Source: Synergistaceae bacterium (GTDB lineage Bacteria; Synergistota; Synergistia; Synergistales; Aminobacteriaceae). Taken from it: a stretch of DNA of 64,000 nucleotides. A model generated the notes under the pieces. That model did not search any database, had not been told where the DNA came from, and was given only the letters and a program-made list of their open reading frames with translations. The stretch spans positions 62,001 to 126,000 of the forward strand of contig JAFSRQ010000096.1 of the NCBI GenBank assembly GCA_017446055.1, written 5' to 3'. The stretch's first letter is position 1. Every line of letters starts with the position of its first letter. A program made the position numbers and the translations under genes. Shown piece after piece: positions 34,344-43,178 of this stretch.

Positions 34344-35981
34344 TTATTCTTCCCCTTTCTTTGCGACAAATACAGCCGCCATAATTCCCGCAAGTATCAT
34401 CATGCCTGAATCACAGCCCCCGCTCGACCTTCCTACACCGCTTGCGTCTCTGCTGACATCAGGCGATACAGGGTCTGTATGTTCACGAACTACTGACACG
34501 GTGAACGGCCGGGTCTCAGTCCTGCCTTCAGGGATCGTACCAGTGAACAGAGTAACCACCGACACTCCTTCAGTGTAGCCAGCCCTGAGCCTCACAGCGT
34601 CCCCCGAAATGACATCAGCCGAAACTATTTCAGGCCGCGAGGACTCCACATCAAGCGAGTACCCGACACCGTCAGCATCATCGAGATTGTAGCGGTCAAT
34701 CACTATGTGTATTTCCGGCCTTATGGTCAGAGCCGCTCCGGGACGCAGAGTCCTTCCTGTTACGGGGGAAATCTCCGCCCTAAGTTCCGTGAACGCCTCC
34801 CCGCCAGCGTACACCCTCACGATGTTAGACGGCAGAGTCAGCGCGCGGCCATGCGAGTCCCAGCCGTGAACCTCCGTCCACACGTCAGCACTCCCTGAAG
34901 ACAGCGCAAGTACTCCATCACCTGAAGCTGTGATAACGCTCTGGTTTGACGATTGCCACTCTATTCCGTCCGGCGGGAAATCCTCGGAGTTTATCGAGGC
35001 ATTCTCCGGGAAAATGTCGAGGCTGAACTTCACCCTGTCCCCAATCATGATATACGGCACTCCCTGAAGGCTTGCGGCTGTGAGAGGAATTGCGGGTATC
35101 TCGTATGCTCCCGCGTCATATGCTCCGTACTGGGGGCGGAATGTCCCGGCTATGTCGTAGCTTGATGAATATTCCGGGTCATTCACGAAGTTGTATGCGG
35201 GCGATGATTTCGTGATGCGTATCATGTGAATCCCGCCTGCAACATCAATGCTTGCCGCTCCGTTTTTCGACACAAGAATTTGGCTGACTGTCTGCCCGGC
35301 CATGTCTGTTTTGTCGGCTGAAATGTTCATTGTGCCGATGATGCTGTAGCGTGTGTGAACTGTTCCGCCTGACGCGCGAATGTCATCACTGCCCCTGTTG
35401 CCTGTAACTATTGACGAGAATACGTGCATTGTCCCGGATGAGGCTGCTATTCCTCCTCCGCTTTGTGATGTGTTGGACGTGATTGTGCAGTTTCGGAAAA
35501 CTGTCGGTGAAAGCTCGCTGCCTGTTGTAACGCAGACCGCCCCGCCGTAATCCAGAGCCTTGTTGCCGTAGAATATGCAGTTGCTGAACTCAGCCGATGC
35601 CCCGCTACCGTCAACCTCAACTGCGCCCCCGCTGCCTGAAGCCGCATTGCCACGTGTGAAGGTCAGTCCGTCAAATATTACGTGGCCGTTCGTTATGCGG
35701 AAGAGCCTGCGTGTTTCTTCGCCGTCAATCATTGCGCCGTTGCCGGTGATTCTTGCGCTCCGGGTCAGAGTAAGCTCCTGCGACAGATGTATTTCCTTCA
35801 CGTCAGAGCTTATTGTGATTGAGCTTGTTGTTCCTGTGTTGACCTGTTCGACCGCCCACTTGAGCGAGCCTGTGCCGTCTGAATTATTGTTGACGACATC
35901 GGCGGCGTGTGAGGGCAGAATGAGAGTGAGCAGAAAAATTCCCGTCAGCAAAAACTTTCCTGCCCGTGAAAAAATGAACAT
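34344..35981 (-). CDS. Secreted beta-helix protein with Synerg-CTERM-like sorting tail
   Basis: A 545-residue protein starting at ATG 35981 behind GGGGGAT. It has a signal peptide (about 1-26), then a right-handed beta-helix region (about 27-260) with repeated N-C-x-I or G-G-x-V turns of the choice-of-anchor Q type, a middle region with Ig-like strands (about 290-500), and a C-terminal GRSSGGCDSGMMILAGIMAAVF followed by KKGEE. The Gly-Gly-Cys, hydrophobic helix and basic end fit the Synerg-CTERM signal, known in Synergistetes, so the mature protein is probably surface-anchored. The domain boundaries are estimates. Confidence 0.8.
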   Translation of the reverse strand: MFIFSRAGKFLLTGIFLLTLILPSHAADVVNNNSDGTGSLKWAVEQVNTGTTSSITISSDVKEIHLSQELTLTRSARITGNGAMIDGEETRRLFRITNGHVIFDGLTFTRGNAASGSGGAVEVDGSGASAEFSNCIFYGNKALDYGGAVCVTTGSELSPTVFRNCTITSNTSQSGGGIAASSGTMHVFSSIVTGNRGSDDIRASGGTVHTRYSIIGTMNISADKTDMAGQTVSQILVSKNGAASIDVAGGIHMIRITKSSPAYNFVNDPEYSSSYDIAGTFRPQYGAYDAGAYEIPAIPLTAASLQGVPYIMIGDRVKFSLDIFPENASINSEDFPPDGIEWQSSNQSVITASGDGVLALSSGSADVWTEVHGWDSHGRALTLPSNIVRVYAGGEAFTELRAEISPVTGRTLRPGAALTIRPEIHIVIDRYNLDDADGVGYSLDVESSRPEIVSADVISGDAVRLRAGYTEGVSVVTLFTGTIPEGRTETRPFTVSVVREHTDPVSPDVSRDASGVGRSSGGCDSGMMILAGIMAAVFVAKKGEE

Positions 35982-36199
35982 GTTAATGATGAATCCCCCT
36001 GAGTGAAAATTTTGTGTGTAAGAATTTTACCAAAACAGCCGGGAAAAATTTATATCAGCAGCGGTGAAGTGTGTTAATGAATCCCCCTTTTGCGTTCATG
36101 GCCGGGTGAAAATTCCGGCAACGGGTATGATACTGGATATGTTTCGTGGAACGGTTCAAGCTACACGACAACAAGCGGCGGGAAGAAGTTATCCGGGTC

Positions 36200-36524
36200 A
36201 GGGACGAGGGCAGTCTTTATGTCAGCAGAAATAAGTGCAGGCTTTGAGGCTGGTGATGTCGTTGATGTAACAGCGGAGAAGGGTCGAGGCCGTGTTTGCG
36301 CTAAGGTCAAGCTCGGTCAGAAGGCTGCGGTCTACAGCTAAGTACTTCAGCTACTTTATGCCCATATCCTGAACATGTATTCCGTCAATGGCTTCCGTTT
36401 CCGCCGCGCTCAATACCCCGTCCCCGTCCGTGTCAAAGTTGAACATGTACGGCTCGAAAACGTCATCCCCGAAGTGAGCCGGGTCAATCGCCACGTCAGT
36501 ACAAGCATACGAAGCCGCCGTCAT
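36200..36524 (-). pseudogene. Remnant of a BspA-like EF-hand/LRR surface-protein gene
   Basis: An ORF of 57 residues begins at ATG 36524, overlapping the recX stop (ATGA), and ends at TAG 36351. It carries an EF-hand-like loop FDTDGDGVLSAAE followed by the IHVQDMGIK start of a leucine-rich repeat array. Directly after the stop the same frame continues LKYLAVDRSLLTELDLSANT and TSLKACTYFC before another stop, which is LRR sequence. There is no signal peptide at the start. A plus-strand ORF at 36090-36341 is a shadow of this remnant. Little is recognisable between 35982 and 36200. Confidence 0.65.
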
Positions 36525-36946
36525 TCCCTCACCGCCTCATTCACCGCCCGCCCGGAAAAACCCCGCGACATTAACCGCGCACGTATCTTCCTCTCCTCAA
36601 GCCCCGAACGCCTCAAGCCGTCAGCAATATCCCTCGCCCTGTCAGACTCATCGTCAGCGTCATCAAGAGCAAGCCTGATATTCTCACGTGATACTCCCCT
36701 CATGCCAAGCTCATACGAGATTTTAGCGTTCCCCCAAGACACATGGCCGTCAACAAACAGCCTCGCATAAGCCGCGTCATCAATCAGCCCGGCTTCTTCC
36801 GCCTCATCAAGGAGCGACTCAGGCAGCTTCATGCGCGACAGGTATTCTTTTGCCTGCTGACGGGTGCAGGGTTTACGGAGAAGGTGAGCGAAGAATTTTT
36901 CCCGCGCATCATTCTCCGAGTTGACGAGTTCGTGCCAGTCCCTCAT
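36521..36946 (-). CDS. recX: Regulatory protein RecX
   Basis: A 141-residue all-helical protein with the three-helix RecX repeats: LLRKPCTRQQAKEYLSRMKL, DDAAYARLFVDGHVSWGNAK, then an IRARLMSRGFSGRAVNEAV ending. RecX restrains RecA filament growth. It starts within the recG stop (ATGA), so it is translationally coupled to recG rather than to recA. Confidence 0.88.
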   Translation of the reverse strand: MRDWHELVNSENDAREKFFAHLLRKPCTRQQAKEYLSRMKLPESLLDEAEEAGLIDDAAYARLFVDGHVSWGNAKISYELGMRGVSRENIRLALDDADDESDRARDIADGLRRSGLEERKIRARLMSRGFSGRAVNEAVRE

Positions 36947-39015
36947 GACGTAACCGCAAGCTCCAGAACTCCGCCGAGCCTCCGCAGAATCTCCCTCTTC
37001 AAGTCAGGCTCTCCGCTCAAATCCGGGTCAGCGTCAAGAAGTGATTTCGCCTCATCACGCGCAAGTGTCAGAATCTTTTCGTCCCTCACCAAGTCAGCAA
37101 CACGGAAATCCGTAACACCATGCTGATGTGTACCGCAGATTTCCCCCGGCCCGCGAAGGTCCAAATCACGCGCGGAAAGCTCGAAGCCGTCAGAAATATT
37201 CACCATAGCTTCAACTCTCATGCGCCCCGGCTCGGTTATGTCGTTGTTCTCCAGCAGAACGCAGTAGCTCTGAGCATCACCGCGCCCTACACGCCCTCTG
37301 AGCTGGTGAAGCTGTGAGAGTCCGAACTGCCCCGCGTCCTGTATCACAATCATTGTCGCGTTAGGCACGTCAACACCTACCTCAATCACTGACGTAGCTA
37401 TGAGTATGTCGATATTCCCCGCGCTGAAGTCCTGCATTATCTGTGATTTCTCGTCAGCAGAAAGGCGGCCATGAATTATAGCTGTCCTCATTTCTGGCAT
37501 GGCTGAATTTATGCGCTCATATGAGTCTGCCACGCTGTGAAGGTCTTTCTCCGTCTCATCAATCACAGGACATACCCAGTAGACTTGATGACCCTTGCTG
37601 ACCTGCTCGCGTATCATCCCGAACACACGCTTTGCTTCAGGCAGAGTGAGTGAGCTTGTGATGATGGGCTTGCGTCCCTTGGGCATCTCGTTCAGGGTTG
37701 AGACTTCGAGATCGCCGTATATCGACATAATCAGGGTGCGGGGGATTGGTGTTGCTGTCATGGCTAGTACGTGGGGTGCCTGGGACTTTGCCGCGAGGCT
37801 TCCGCGCTGTAACACTCCGAACCTGTGCTGCTCATCAATTACTGCGAGCGCGAGATTCCTGAACGTTACCCCTTCCGCGAAAAGTGCGTGAGTCCCAACA
37901 GCAATGTTGATACTCCCGTCAGCAAGACCCGCTAGAATCTCCCGGCGTTCTGAGGCGCGGAGACTCCCGGTGAGCAGTGCTGACCTTACACCGAGGGGGG
38001 CAAGAAACCTCTTCAGGCTCATGTAGTGCTGCTGGGCGAGAATTTCTGTCGGTGCCATGAATGCTGACTGAGTCCCGGAGTCATACGCCGCAAGCATGGC
38101 CGATACTGCCACGAGAGTTTTCCCGGAGCCTACATCACCCTGCAATAGCCTGTTCATTGGATAGGGCTTTTCCATGTCTACGAGTATTTCGTATATTGCT
38201 ATTCTCTGGGCATCCGTAATCCTGAAGGGAAGGTTTCCTACAAACTCCGCGAAAATTTCTCCGGGCTTGAGGACATCTGCGCGGTATTTCCCGGTGAATG
38301 ACCTTCTGCGCATGATGACTCCGGCCTGCAACAGAAATAACTCATCGAATGACAGCCGGTTTCTTGCGCGGATAAATGCTTTCTCGTTCGGCGGGTTGTG
38401 TATGGTCATCACGGCTTCTTTGAGGCTCATCATCTTGTGGCGTGATGATATTCGCTTGGGGAGAAAATCTTTCAGCAGCGAGTCGGCGTAATCATAAAGG
38501 GCGGTGTCAATGAATTTCTTGATGGCCTTCTGCGTCAGTTCAGACGTTCCGGGGTATATGGGCTGTATCCTGCCGATGAGCGTAGGAGGTCTGCTGCCGT
38601 ATAGAATCTCGAACTCAGGGTGAGTGAACTGCGGAACAATATAGTAGTTGCTGACCGGGCCGTAAAGAGCGAGCCTCATTCCCTCACGCACAAAGTCCGC
38701 AATCTTGTCCGTGAACCATACAACATTAGCCGTCCCCGACTCATCTGTGATTACTGCCTCAGTCCGTCCGTTGACCGCAGAAATCTCCGAGACCACAGCA
38801 ACGGCGCACTCAGTATTGCCCGGCTGAAGGTCTGCCAGAGGCTTGGGGAATCTCCTGTCCTCGTAGCGTCTTGGCATAAGGTAGAGGAGATCCTCAAGCG
38901 TAAATACTTTCAGCCTTGAGAGTGCTTTAGCTTTCTTCGGGCCGACTCCTGTGAGAATTGTTACGGGGGAGCTTAGTCTTGCGTCATTCTTCCGGGGCTG
39001 GGCTGATGGTGTCAT
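36943..39015 (-). CDS. recG: ATP-dependent DNA helicase RecG
   Basis: A 690-residue helicase. The N-terminal wedge region starts TGVGPKKAKALSRLKVFTLEDLL and includes an OB-fold. Helicase motifs are LLQGDVGSGKTLVA (Walker A), VIDEQHRFGV (DEQH box), TATPIPRTL and QLHQLRGRVGR (motif VI). RecG reverses stalled replication forks and Holliday junctions. The start ATG 39015 overlaps divIVA by 32 bases. Confidence 0.95.
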   Translation of the reverse strand: MTPSAQPRKNDARLSSPVTILTGVGPKKAKALSRLKVFTLEDLLYLMPRRYEDRRFPKPLADLQPGNTECAVAVVSEISAVNGRTEAVITDESGTANVVWFTDKIADFVREGMRLALYGPVSNYYIVPQFTHPEFEILYGSRPPTLIGRIQPIYPGTSELTQKAIKKFIDTALYDYADSLLKDFLPKRISSRHKMMSLKEAVMTIHNPPNEKAFIRARNRLSFDELFLLQAGVIMRRRSFTGKYRADVLKPGEIFAEFVGNLPFRITDAQRIAIYEILVDMEKPYPMNRLLQGDVGSGKTLVAVSAMLAAYDSGTQSAFMAPTEILAQQHYMSLKRFLAPLGVRSALLTGSLRASERREILAGLADGSINIAVGTHALFAEGVTFRNLALAVIDEQHRFGVLQRGSLAAKSQAPHVLAMTATPIPRTLIMSIYGDLEVSTLNEMPKGRKPIITSSLTLPEAKRVFGMIREQVSKGHQVYWVCPVIDETEKDLHSVADSYERINSAMPEMRTAIIHGRLSADEKSQIMQDFSAGNIDILIATSVIEVGVDVPNATMIVIQDAGQFGLSQLHQLRGRVGRGDAQSYCVLLENNDITEPGRMRVEAMVNISDGFELSARDLDLRGPGEICGTHQHGVTDFRVADLVRDEKILTLARDEAKSLLDADPDLSGEPDLKREILRRLGGVLELAVTS

Positions 39016-39808
39016 TCACGGATTCTTCCGGCTGGACTGTCTCAGTTTCCGGCTCAGGGTCTGTGCTGTAGGCTTGGTGTTCGGAGATGTCAGCTTCAAT
39101 TTCCGCGTCAATATCTTCCTGTGCGCGGTCAATAATCTTCCCGAAATCTATCAGCAGTGAATAAGCGTCCTTCAGGAACTGCTGCTTTTGCAGGTTAAGG
39201 AATCTCATCTGCCCTTCGTGGCGTGAAGTCTCCGATTCTGCGTCATCGAGGAGCTTGCGTGCTTCTGCTTTTGCTGACGATAATATTTCCTCAGCCTGTG
39301 CTTCTGCCTCATGCCGCCTAGTTTCTAGCTCGTGTTCTATGTTCGCGAGCGAGTGTTCAGCCTTGTTGCGCCTGTCTTGTGTTGACTGTGTGATTTCTTC
39401 AGCGGAGATTTTCGCCTGGGCTACTATGTCGTTGGCTTTGCGTTCAGCCTCGTCAAGTTTCTGCTGAACAAGTCCGTCTGCCTCCGCAACATGTCTCTTT
39501 GCTTCCTCGTCGGCCTCAGCGAGTATTTTCTCCGTCTGAGTGCGTGCCTGCTCCTCCATATCTTTGGCGGCTTTCCGTGCCTGAATGAGAGCGTCCTTTA
39601 TCGCGTCAGTCATGGCCTCCTGCTTTTTCACGAAGGCTTCAAGCTCCTGTATCCTTGCGTCTTTCTCGTCAAGCTGTGTAACATATGCTTCAAGGTCATC
39701 GGCAACCTGATTCAGGAAGTCTTCAACCTCCGGGACTGAGTAACCGCCGAAGCGCACCTTCTTGAAGATTTTGACTTCTACATCTTTTGCTGTGAGTAAA
39801 TCGCTCAT
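38984..39808 (-). CDS. divIVA: DivIVA-domain cell-division/polarity protein
   Basis: The start is ATG 39808 (MSDLLTAKDVEVKIF), overlapping the sepF stop. The 274-residue protein has the N-terminal DivIVA lipid-binding domain (FKKVRFGGYSVPEVEDFLNQV) and then a long coiled coil to about 235 rich in Ala, Glu, Lys and Arg, with an acidic Pro-rich tail. DivIVA proteins mark curved membrane at septa and poles. Its place after sepF and yggS is the standard ylm cluster order. Confidence 0.9.
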   Translation of the reverse strand: MSDLLTAKDVEVKIFKKVRFGGYSVPEVEDFLNQVADDLEAYVTQLDEKDARIQELEAFVKKQEAMTDAIKDALIQARKAAKDMEEQARTQTEKILAEADEEAKRHVAEADGLVQQKLDEAERKANDIVAQAKISAEEITQSTQDRRNKAEHSLANIEHELETRRHEAEAQAEEILSSAKAEARKLLDDAESETSRHEGQMRFLNLQKQQFLKDAYSLLIDFGKIIDRAQEDIDAEIEADISEHQAYSTDPEPETETVQPEESVNDTISPAPEE

Positions 39809-40224
39809 TCGTGGGACTCCTCTTCCGGCCAAACCTCGAACATGTCAGGGCGCGGCGTAACAAGATACTGTGCCGGCTCAATGAATTTCAGCTCACCGTT
39901 GCGTGCGAAGGCTACCCCTCCCATGAAGGTGATGAAGTCTTTGCCGTCCTCGTCAAATTCGCGCTGGTTGAGTGTGTGAAGGTCAATCAGAATCATTGCG
40001 CCATTGTTGAATGCCTCACGGAGTCTGCGTTTGTCGCTGTCAGAAGCAACGCCGTTGAAGAGGATTAATTTCCCGCCTGCGCTGGTGCTGCCTGATGATG
40101 TCCGTGAAGGTGTCTCTTTGCGTGATTGTGATGATGGTTTCCTGCGCGGTTCGTCTTTGTAGTCTTCGCTGTCGTCGTAGTCGTCCTCGTCATTCTCGAA
40201 GCCGAAGAATTTCATTAGGTTCAA
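39805..40224 (-). CDS. sepF: Cell-division protein SepF
   Basis: A 139-residue protein. The N-terminal MKFFGFENDEDDYDD is the amphipathic membrane-binding helix and acidic linker; residues about 50-130 are the SepF core with ILIDLHTLNQREFD and FITFMGGVAFARNGELKFI. SepF tethers FtsZ to the membrane. The TTG at 40224 is favoured by GGGAGG nine or ten bases before it; an ATG three codons later is possible. Confidence 0.92.
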   Translation of the reverse strand: MNLMKFFGFENDEDDYDDSEDYKDEPRRKPSSQSRKETPSRTSSGSTSAGGKLILFNGVASDSDKRRLREAFNNGAMILIDLHTLNQREFDEDGKDFITFMGGVAFARNGELKFIEPAQYLVTPRPDMFEVWPEEESHE

Positions 40225-40295
40225 CGCTAACTGCCTCCCGTAAAATTATCTGGATATGAATACGGTAAATATACCATAAAAACAGCGGCTAGTGG

Positions 40296-40982
40296 CTAAG
40301 GTCTGCCGGAATAATCACGTGGTCCGAACAGAAGAGTCCCTATCCGAATTAATGTGCTTCCCTCAAGGATTGCTGCCTCAAAGTCTCCGCTCATCCCCAT
40401 AGAGAGAATCGGCAGAGCGAGTCCTGTCTCAGACCGTGCATTTTCCGCAAGCCCCCTGAGAGCCGCAAAAGCCCTCCTGATTTCGCGTTCGTCATCCGTA
40501 ATCGGTCCTACAGTCATAAGGCCGTCAAGCCTCAAGTTTTCCTGAGACGCAACAGTGTCGGCAAGAGCGGGGAAATTTTCCGGGCTGACTCCTGACTTGC
40601 TGTCTTCGCCGGACGTGTTGACCTCGATCAGAACGGGGAGGATTTTACCGAGTTCGCCAGCTATACGGCTGAGTCTGTGCGCTAATTCAGGTGAGTCTAC
40701 GCTGTCTACTGTGTCGAAAATCTCGACGGCCTTGCGTGCTTTGTTGGCCTGAAGATGGCCGATGAGCCGCCAGGGGATTCGCGAGTCCGTGTATGACTTG
40801 CGTTTTGCTTCTGCCTCCTGGACTCTGTTTTCCCCGAAGAAGTCGACCCACGAAATATTTTCCGCCTCTCTCATTTCGTCAACAGTTCTGGTTTTGCTGA
40901 CCGCCGCGAAATATACTTTGTCCTTTCGTCCTGCTCTAGACATGGCCGAGTCTATTCGCTCACGTATTGCTTCTGCGTTCAA
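40296..40982 (-). CDS. yggS: YggS/YlmE-family PLP-binding protein
   Basis: A 228-residue TIM-barrel protein that binds pyridoxal phosphate and keeps its level balanced. Family segments are AAVSKTRTVDEMREA (PLP Lys in VSK), FFGENRVQEAEAK, WRLIGHLQANKAR and the phosphate-binding SMGMSGDFEAAI. The start is TTG 40982, behind AAGGAT that lies inside a relic copy of the 3' end of the HlyD-like gene. It is separated from that gene by the repeat array. Confidence 0.93.
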   Translation of the reverse strand: MNAEAIRERIDSAMSRAGRKDKVYFAAVSKTRTVDEMREAENISWVDFFGENRVQEAEAKRKSYTDSRIPWRLIGHLQANKARKAVEIFDTVDSVDSPELAHRLSRIAGELGKILPVLIEVNTSGEDSKSGVSPENFPALADTVASQENLRLDGLMTVGPITDDEREIRRAFAALRGLAENARSETGLALPILSMGMSGDFEAAILEGSTLIRIGTLLFGPRDYSGRP

Positions 40983-40988
40983 TTGTTA

Positions 40989-41535
40989 CCATATCCTTCC
41001 GTTTTTGTCTTTTGTTACTTCTGCGTCAAGTGTGAGTTTGTCGCCGGGAAATCATGCGCTCTCCCTCAATGCACCCGGTTGCGTCCTAATACCGCCGCCT
41101 GTGAGTTTGCCGCCGGGAAATCATGCATTCTCACTCACTGCACCCGGTAGCGTCCTATCGTCGCCGCCTGTGAGCTTGCCGCCGGGGAAATCATGCGTCA
41201 TCACTCAATGCGCCCGGTTGCGTCCTATTGTCGCCTCTGTGAGTTTGCCGCCGGGAAATCATGCATCCTACCTCAATGCACCCGGTAGCGTCCTACATCG
41301 CCGCCTGTGAGTTTGTCGCCGGGAAATCATGCGTCCTACCTCAATGCCCCCGATTGCGTCCTAATATCGCTGCCTGTATGAGCTTGCCGCCGGGTAAATC
41401 ATGCGTCCTCACCAAATGCGCCCGGTTGCGTCCTAATACCGCCGCCTGTGAGTTTGTCGCCGGGGAAATCATGCGTCCTCACCAAATACGCCCGTTCTCG
41501 TCCTTTATCACTCCTGCATCAAGTATGAGTTTGTC
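40989..41535 (-). repeat. Degenerate tandem array of about 69-bp units derived from the 3' end of the upstream gene
   Basis: On the plus strand the unit opens GTGAGTTTGYCGCCGGG, with starts near 41032, 41101, 41170, 41239, 41307, 41376 and 41448 and an eighth inside the coding sequence near 41525; spacings are about 69, 69, 69, 68, 71, 70 and 77. Read on the minus strand, each unit is a decayed copy of the gene end coding GDKLILDAGVIKDENGRIW-stop plus about 15 bases. The copy nearest yggS (about 40989-41047) still spells GDKLTLDAEVTKDKNGRIW-stop. Stops break every frame, so the array is noncoding. Confidence 0.85.
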
Positions 41536-42408
41536 GCCGTGCCTGACCCCCTTCTCGATGAAGAAATTTTCCTCGTCAGCAGGAAATCCCTCAACATCAT
41601 GTGATACTAGGCTGTTGCCCTGAAGAAGGAAGACCTGATTCTTACCGTTGCGGGTAATCACTGCCGTATCAGGAACCATTATCCCCTTCTGTACGTCCGT
41701 AACAACACTCGCCGTAAACCTCCTCGAACGCAATAATCCCGGCGGGAAAAATGGAAGTCTCAAATATACCTTGAGCTTCTGCCCCGATGATTTCACCGCT
41801 ACAACTTCGGCCTTGCGCTCTTTGCCCTCGTTTTCTGTGCGTATCCGTATCGTAGGATTGTCCTTGTTGCGCAATGCCCGCTCAAGCGATGGTGTAGTGT
41901 CAAGATAGGCTATGCATCTGAGTATTTGCGGCTGAGGTACTAATTTCCCGACTGGCTCGCCGCGACGTATATATGTGCCGTCCCCTATGAGCCTTGCGTC
42001 CTGAAAGTCCGGGAAAGGAGCGAAATCCGGCCACAGCTTAGAGTAGACCCAGTTCCCTTCCTGGCCGTCAAGACCCGGGAAAAAGTACGCGGGGTAAGAG
42101 GCGTACACAGGTGAACCATCGAGAGCCGCTATCATCTCACCCTTTGCTGTCATTCTGGAACGCGGAGAAGGGTACGTGATTATCCCGTCTTTTGTGGCGT
42201 ACACAAGCTGCTCATCCCACAATAATATTCCGTCAAGGGGCTGCTCCTCGCTGTAGTTTGTGGTTACCGCCTCGATGATCTGGGGGTGAGAGTGCTTGTA
42301 GTCCTCGTACCATGTTCGGTATACCCTGTAGGACATGATGAATATGAACATGAGAAGGGAATAGTACAGGAGTCTTTGAGGAAGTCCCCTGCGTTTGCGG
42401 CGGCTCAT
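41479..42408 (-). CDS. HlyD-like membrane-fusion/adaptor protein in the yggS-sepF operon
   Basis: A 309-residue protein with one N-terminal membrane helix (about 12-32), a lipoyl/barrel-sandwich-like region (DGIITYPSPRSRMTAKGEMIA) and later beta-barrel segments (MVPDTAVITRNGKNQVFLLQG) as in HlyD-family adaptors. No partner transporter is nearby; the same kind of gene is found beside yggS in other division clusters, so an envelope role in division is plausible. It starts within the folE2 stop (ATGA). Its last 19 codons gave rise to the tandem array downstream. Confidence 0.72.
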   Translation of the reverse strand: MSRRKRRGLPQRLLYYSLLMFIFIMSYRVYRTWYEDYKHSHPQIIEAVTTNYSEEQPLDGILLWDEQLVYATKDGIITYPSPRSRMTAKGEMIAALDGSPVYASYPAYFFPGLDGQEGNWVYSKLWPDFAPFPDFQDARLIGDGTYIRRGEPVGKLVPQPQILRCIAYLDTTPSLERALRNKDNPTIRIRTENEGKERKAEVVAVKSSGQKLKVYLRLPFFPPGLLRSRRFTASVVTDVQKGIMVPDTAVITRNGKNQVFLLQGNSLVSHDVEGFPADEENFFIEKGVRHGDKLILDAGVIKDENGRIW

Positions 42409-43178
42409 TTTGTGCGCTCAATCTCCGCAAATGCGCTGTGGTCGTGTATGCTCTCTTCACTCTCAACGCTAGCACTGTACCACGTTATCCGCCCGTCATC
42501 GTCAAGCCTCACCGCAAGCTCCCGTATAACGTCCTCGACAAACCTGGGATTCTCGTAGGCATGTTCTGTGATGAATTTCTCGTCCTCTCGTTTCAGGAGG
42601 GTATACAGCGGCGATGATGCTGACTGCTCAATCATGGCTATCAGTTCCTCGAACCACACAAGACCCTTGCACCTGACCTTGAGCGATACGACTGCCCTCT
42701 GATTGTGCGCTCCGTACTGTGATATTTCCTTTGAGCATGGGCATAATGTCTGAACGCTGAGAGAGAGTCCCGTAATCATGTCGAAATGTTTACCCTCGCT
42801 GTAATGCGCCTGAAGGTCTATGTCGCACTTGCTGAAGCTCTCTATGCCTGAGACGGGAGCCTTCTTGCGGAAGTAGTACGGGAAGCGGAATCTCACGGAG
42901 CTTTCTGACGCGCTGAGTTTCTCGCACAGCCTCCGTGTGAAGCCTTCTAGGTTGTGGGGCGATACACGGCCGCGATATTCTTCGAGTGTCTCAATAAACC
43001 TGCTCATGTGAGTCCCCCGGTATTCACGGGGAAGCATCACGCTCATTGAGATTCTTGCGATTGTGCTTTGTGTGCCGCCGTCATGGTACAGGGTGATTAT
43101 GGGGTAGCTTACGTTTCGGACTCCAACGCGGTCTATCTGTATGTTGCGTGAGTCATGTTCCTTCTGTACGTCCTTCAT
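42405..43178 (-). CDS. folE2: GTP cyclohydrolase IB (FolE2)
   Basis: A 257-residue enzyme that converts GTP to dihydroneopterin triphosphate, the first step of folate and queuosine synthesis. The metal-binding Cys is in LCPCSKEIS and GAHNQR is the family signature; Glu and His ligands lie in the later part. The start at ATG 43178 overlaps the end of the small DUF2442-like remnant. With queD two genes upstream it supplies the QueD substrate, pointing to queuosine. Confidence 0.93.
   Translation of the reverse strand: MKDVQKEHDSRNIQIDRVGVRNVSYPIITLYHDGGTQSTIARISMSVMLPREYRGTHMSRFIETLEEYRGRVSPHNLEGFTRRLCEKLSASESSVRFRFPYYFRKKAPVSGIESFSKCDIDLQAHYSEGKHFDMITGLSLSVQTLCPCSKEISQYGAHNQRAVVSLKVRCKGLVWFEELIAMIEQSASSPLYTLLKREDEKFITEHAYENPRFVEDVIRELAVRLDDDGRITWYSASVESEESIHDHSAFAEIERTK

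Noticed and set aside
36090-36341. 83-codon plus-strand ORF
   Set aside because: The opposite strand here reads as LRR sequence continuing from the EF-hand remnant; the plus-strand product has no ribosome binding site or known motif.
41032-41535. Possible CRISPR array
   Set aside because: The units are contiguous degenerate copies of about 69 bp with no unique spacers, they align with the end of the upstream gene, and no cas gene is nearby.
40762-41623. Two plus-strand ORFs across the repeat array (182 and 120 codons)
   Set aside because: Their repetitive protein sequence is only the antisense reading of the duplicated gene end and of yggS.
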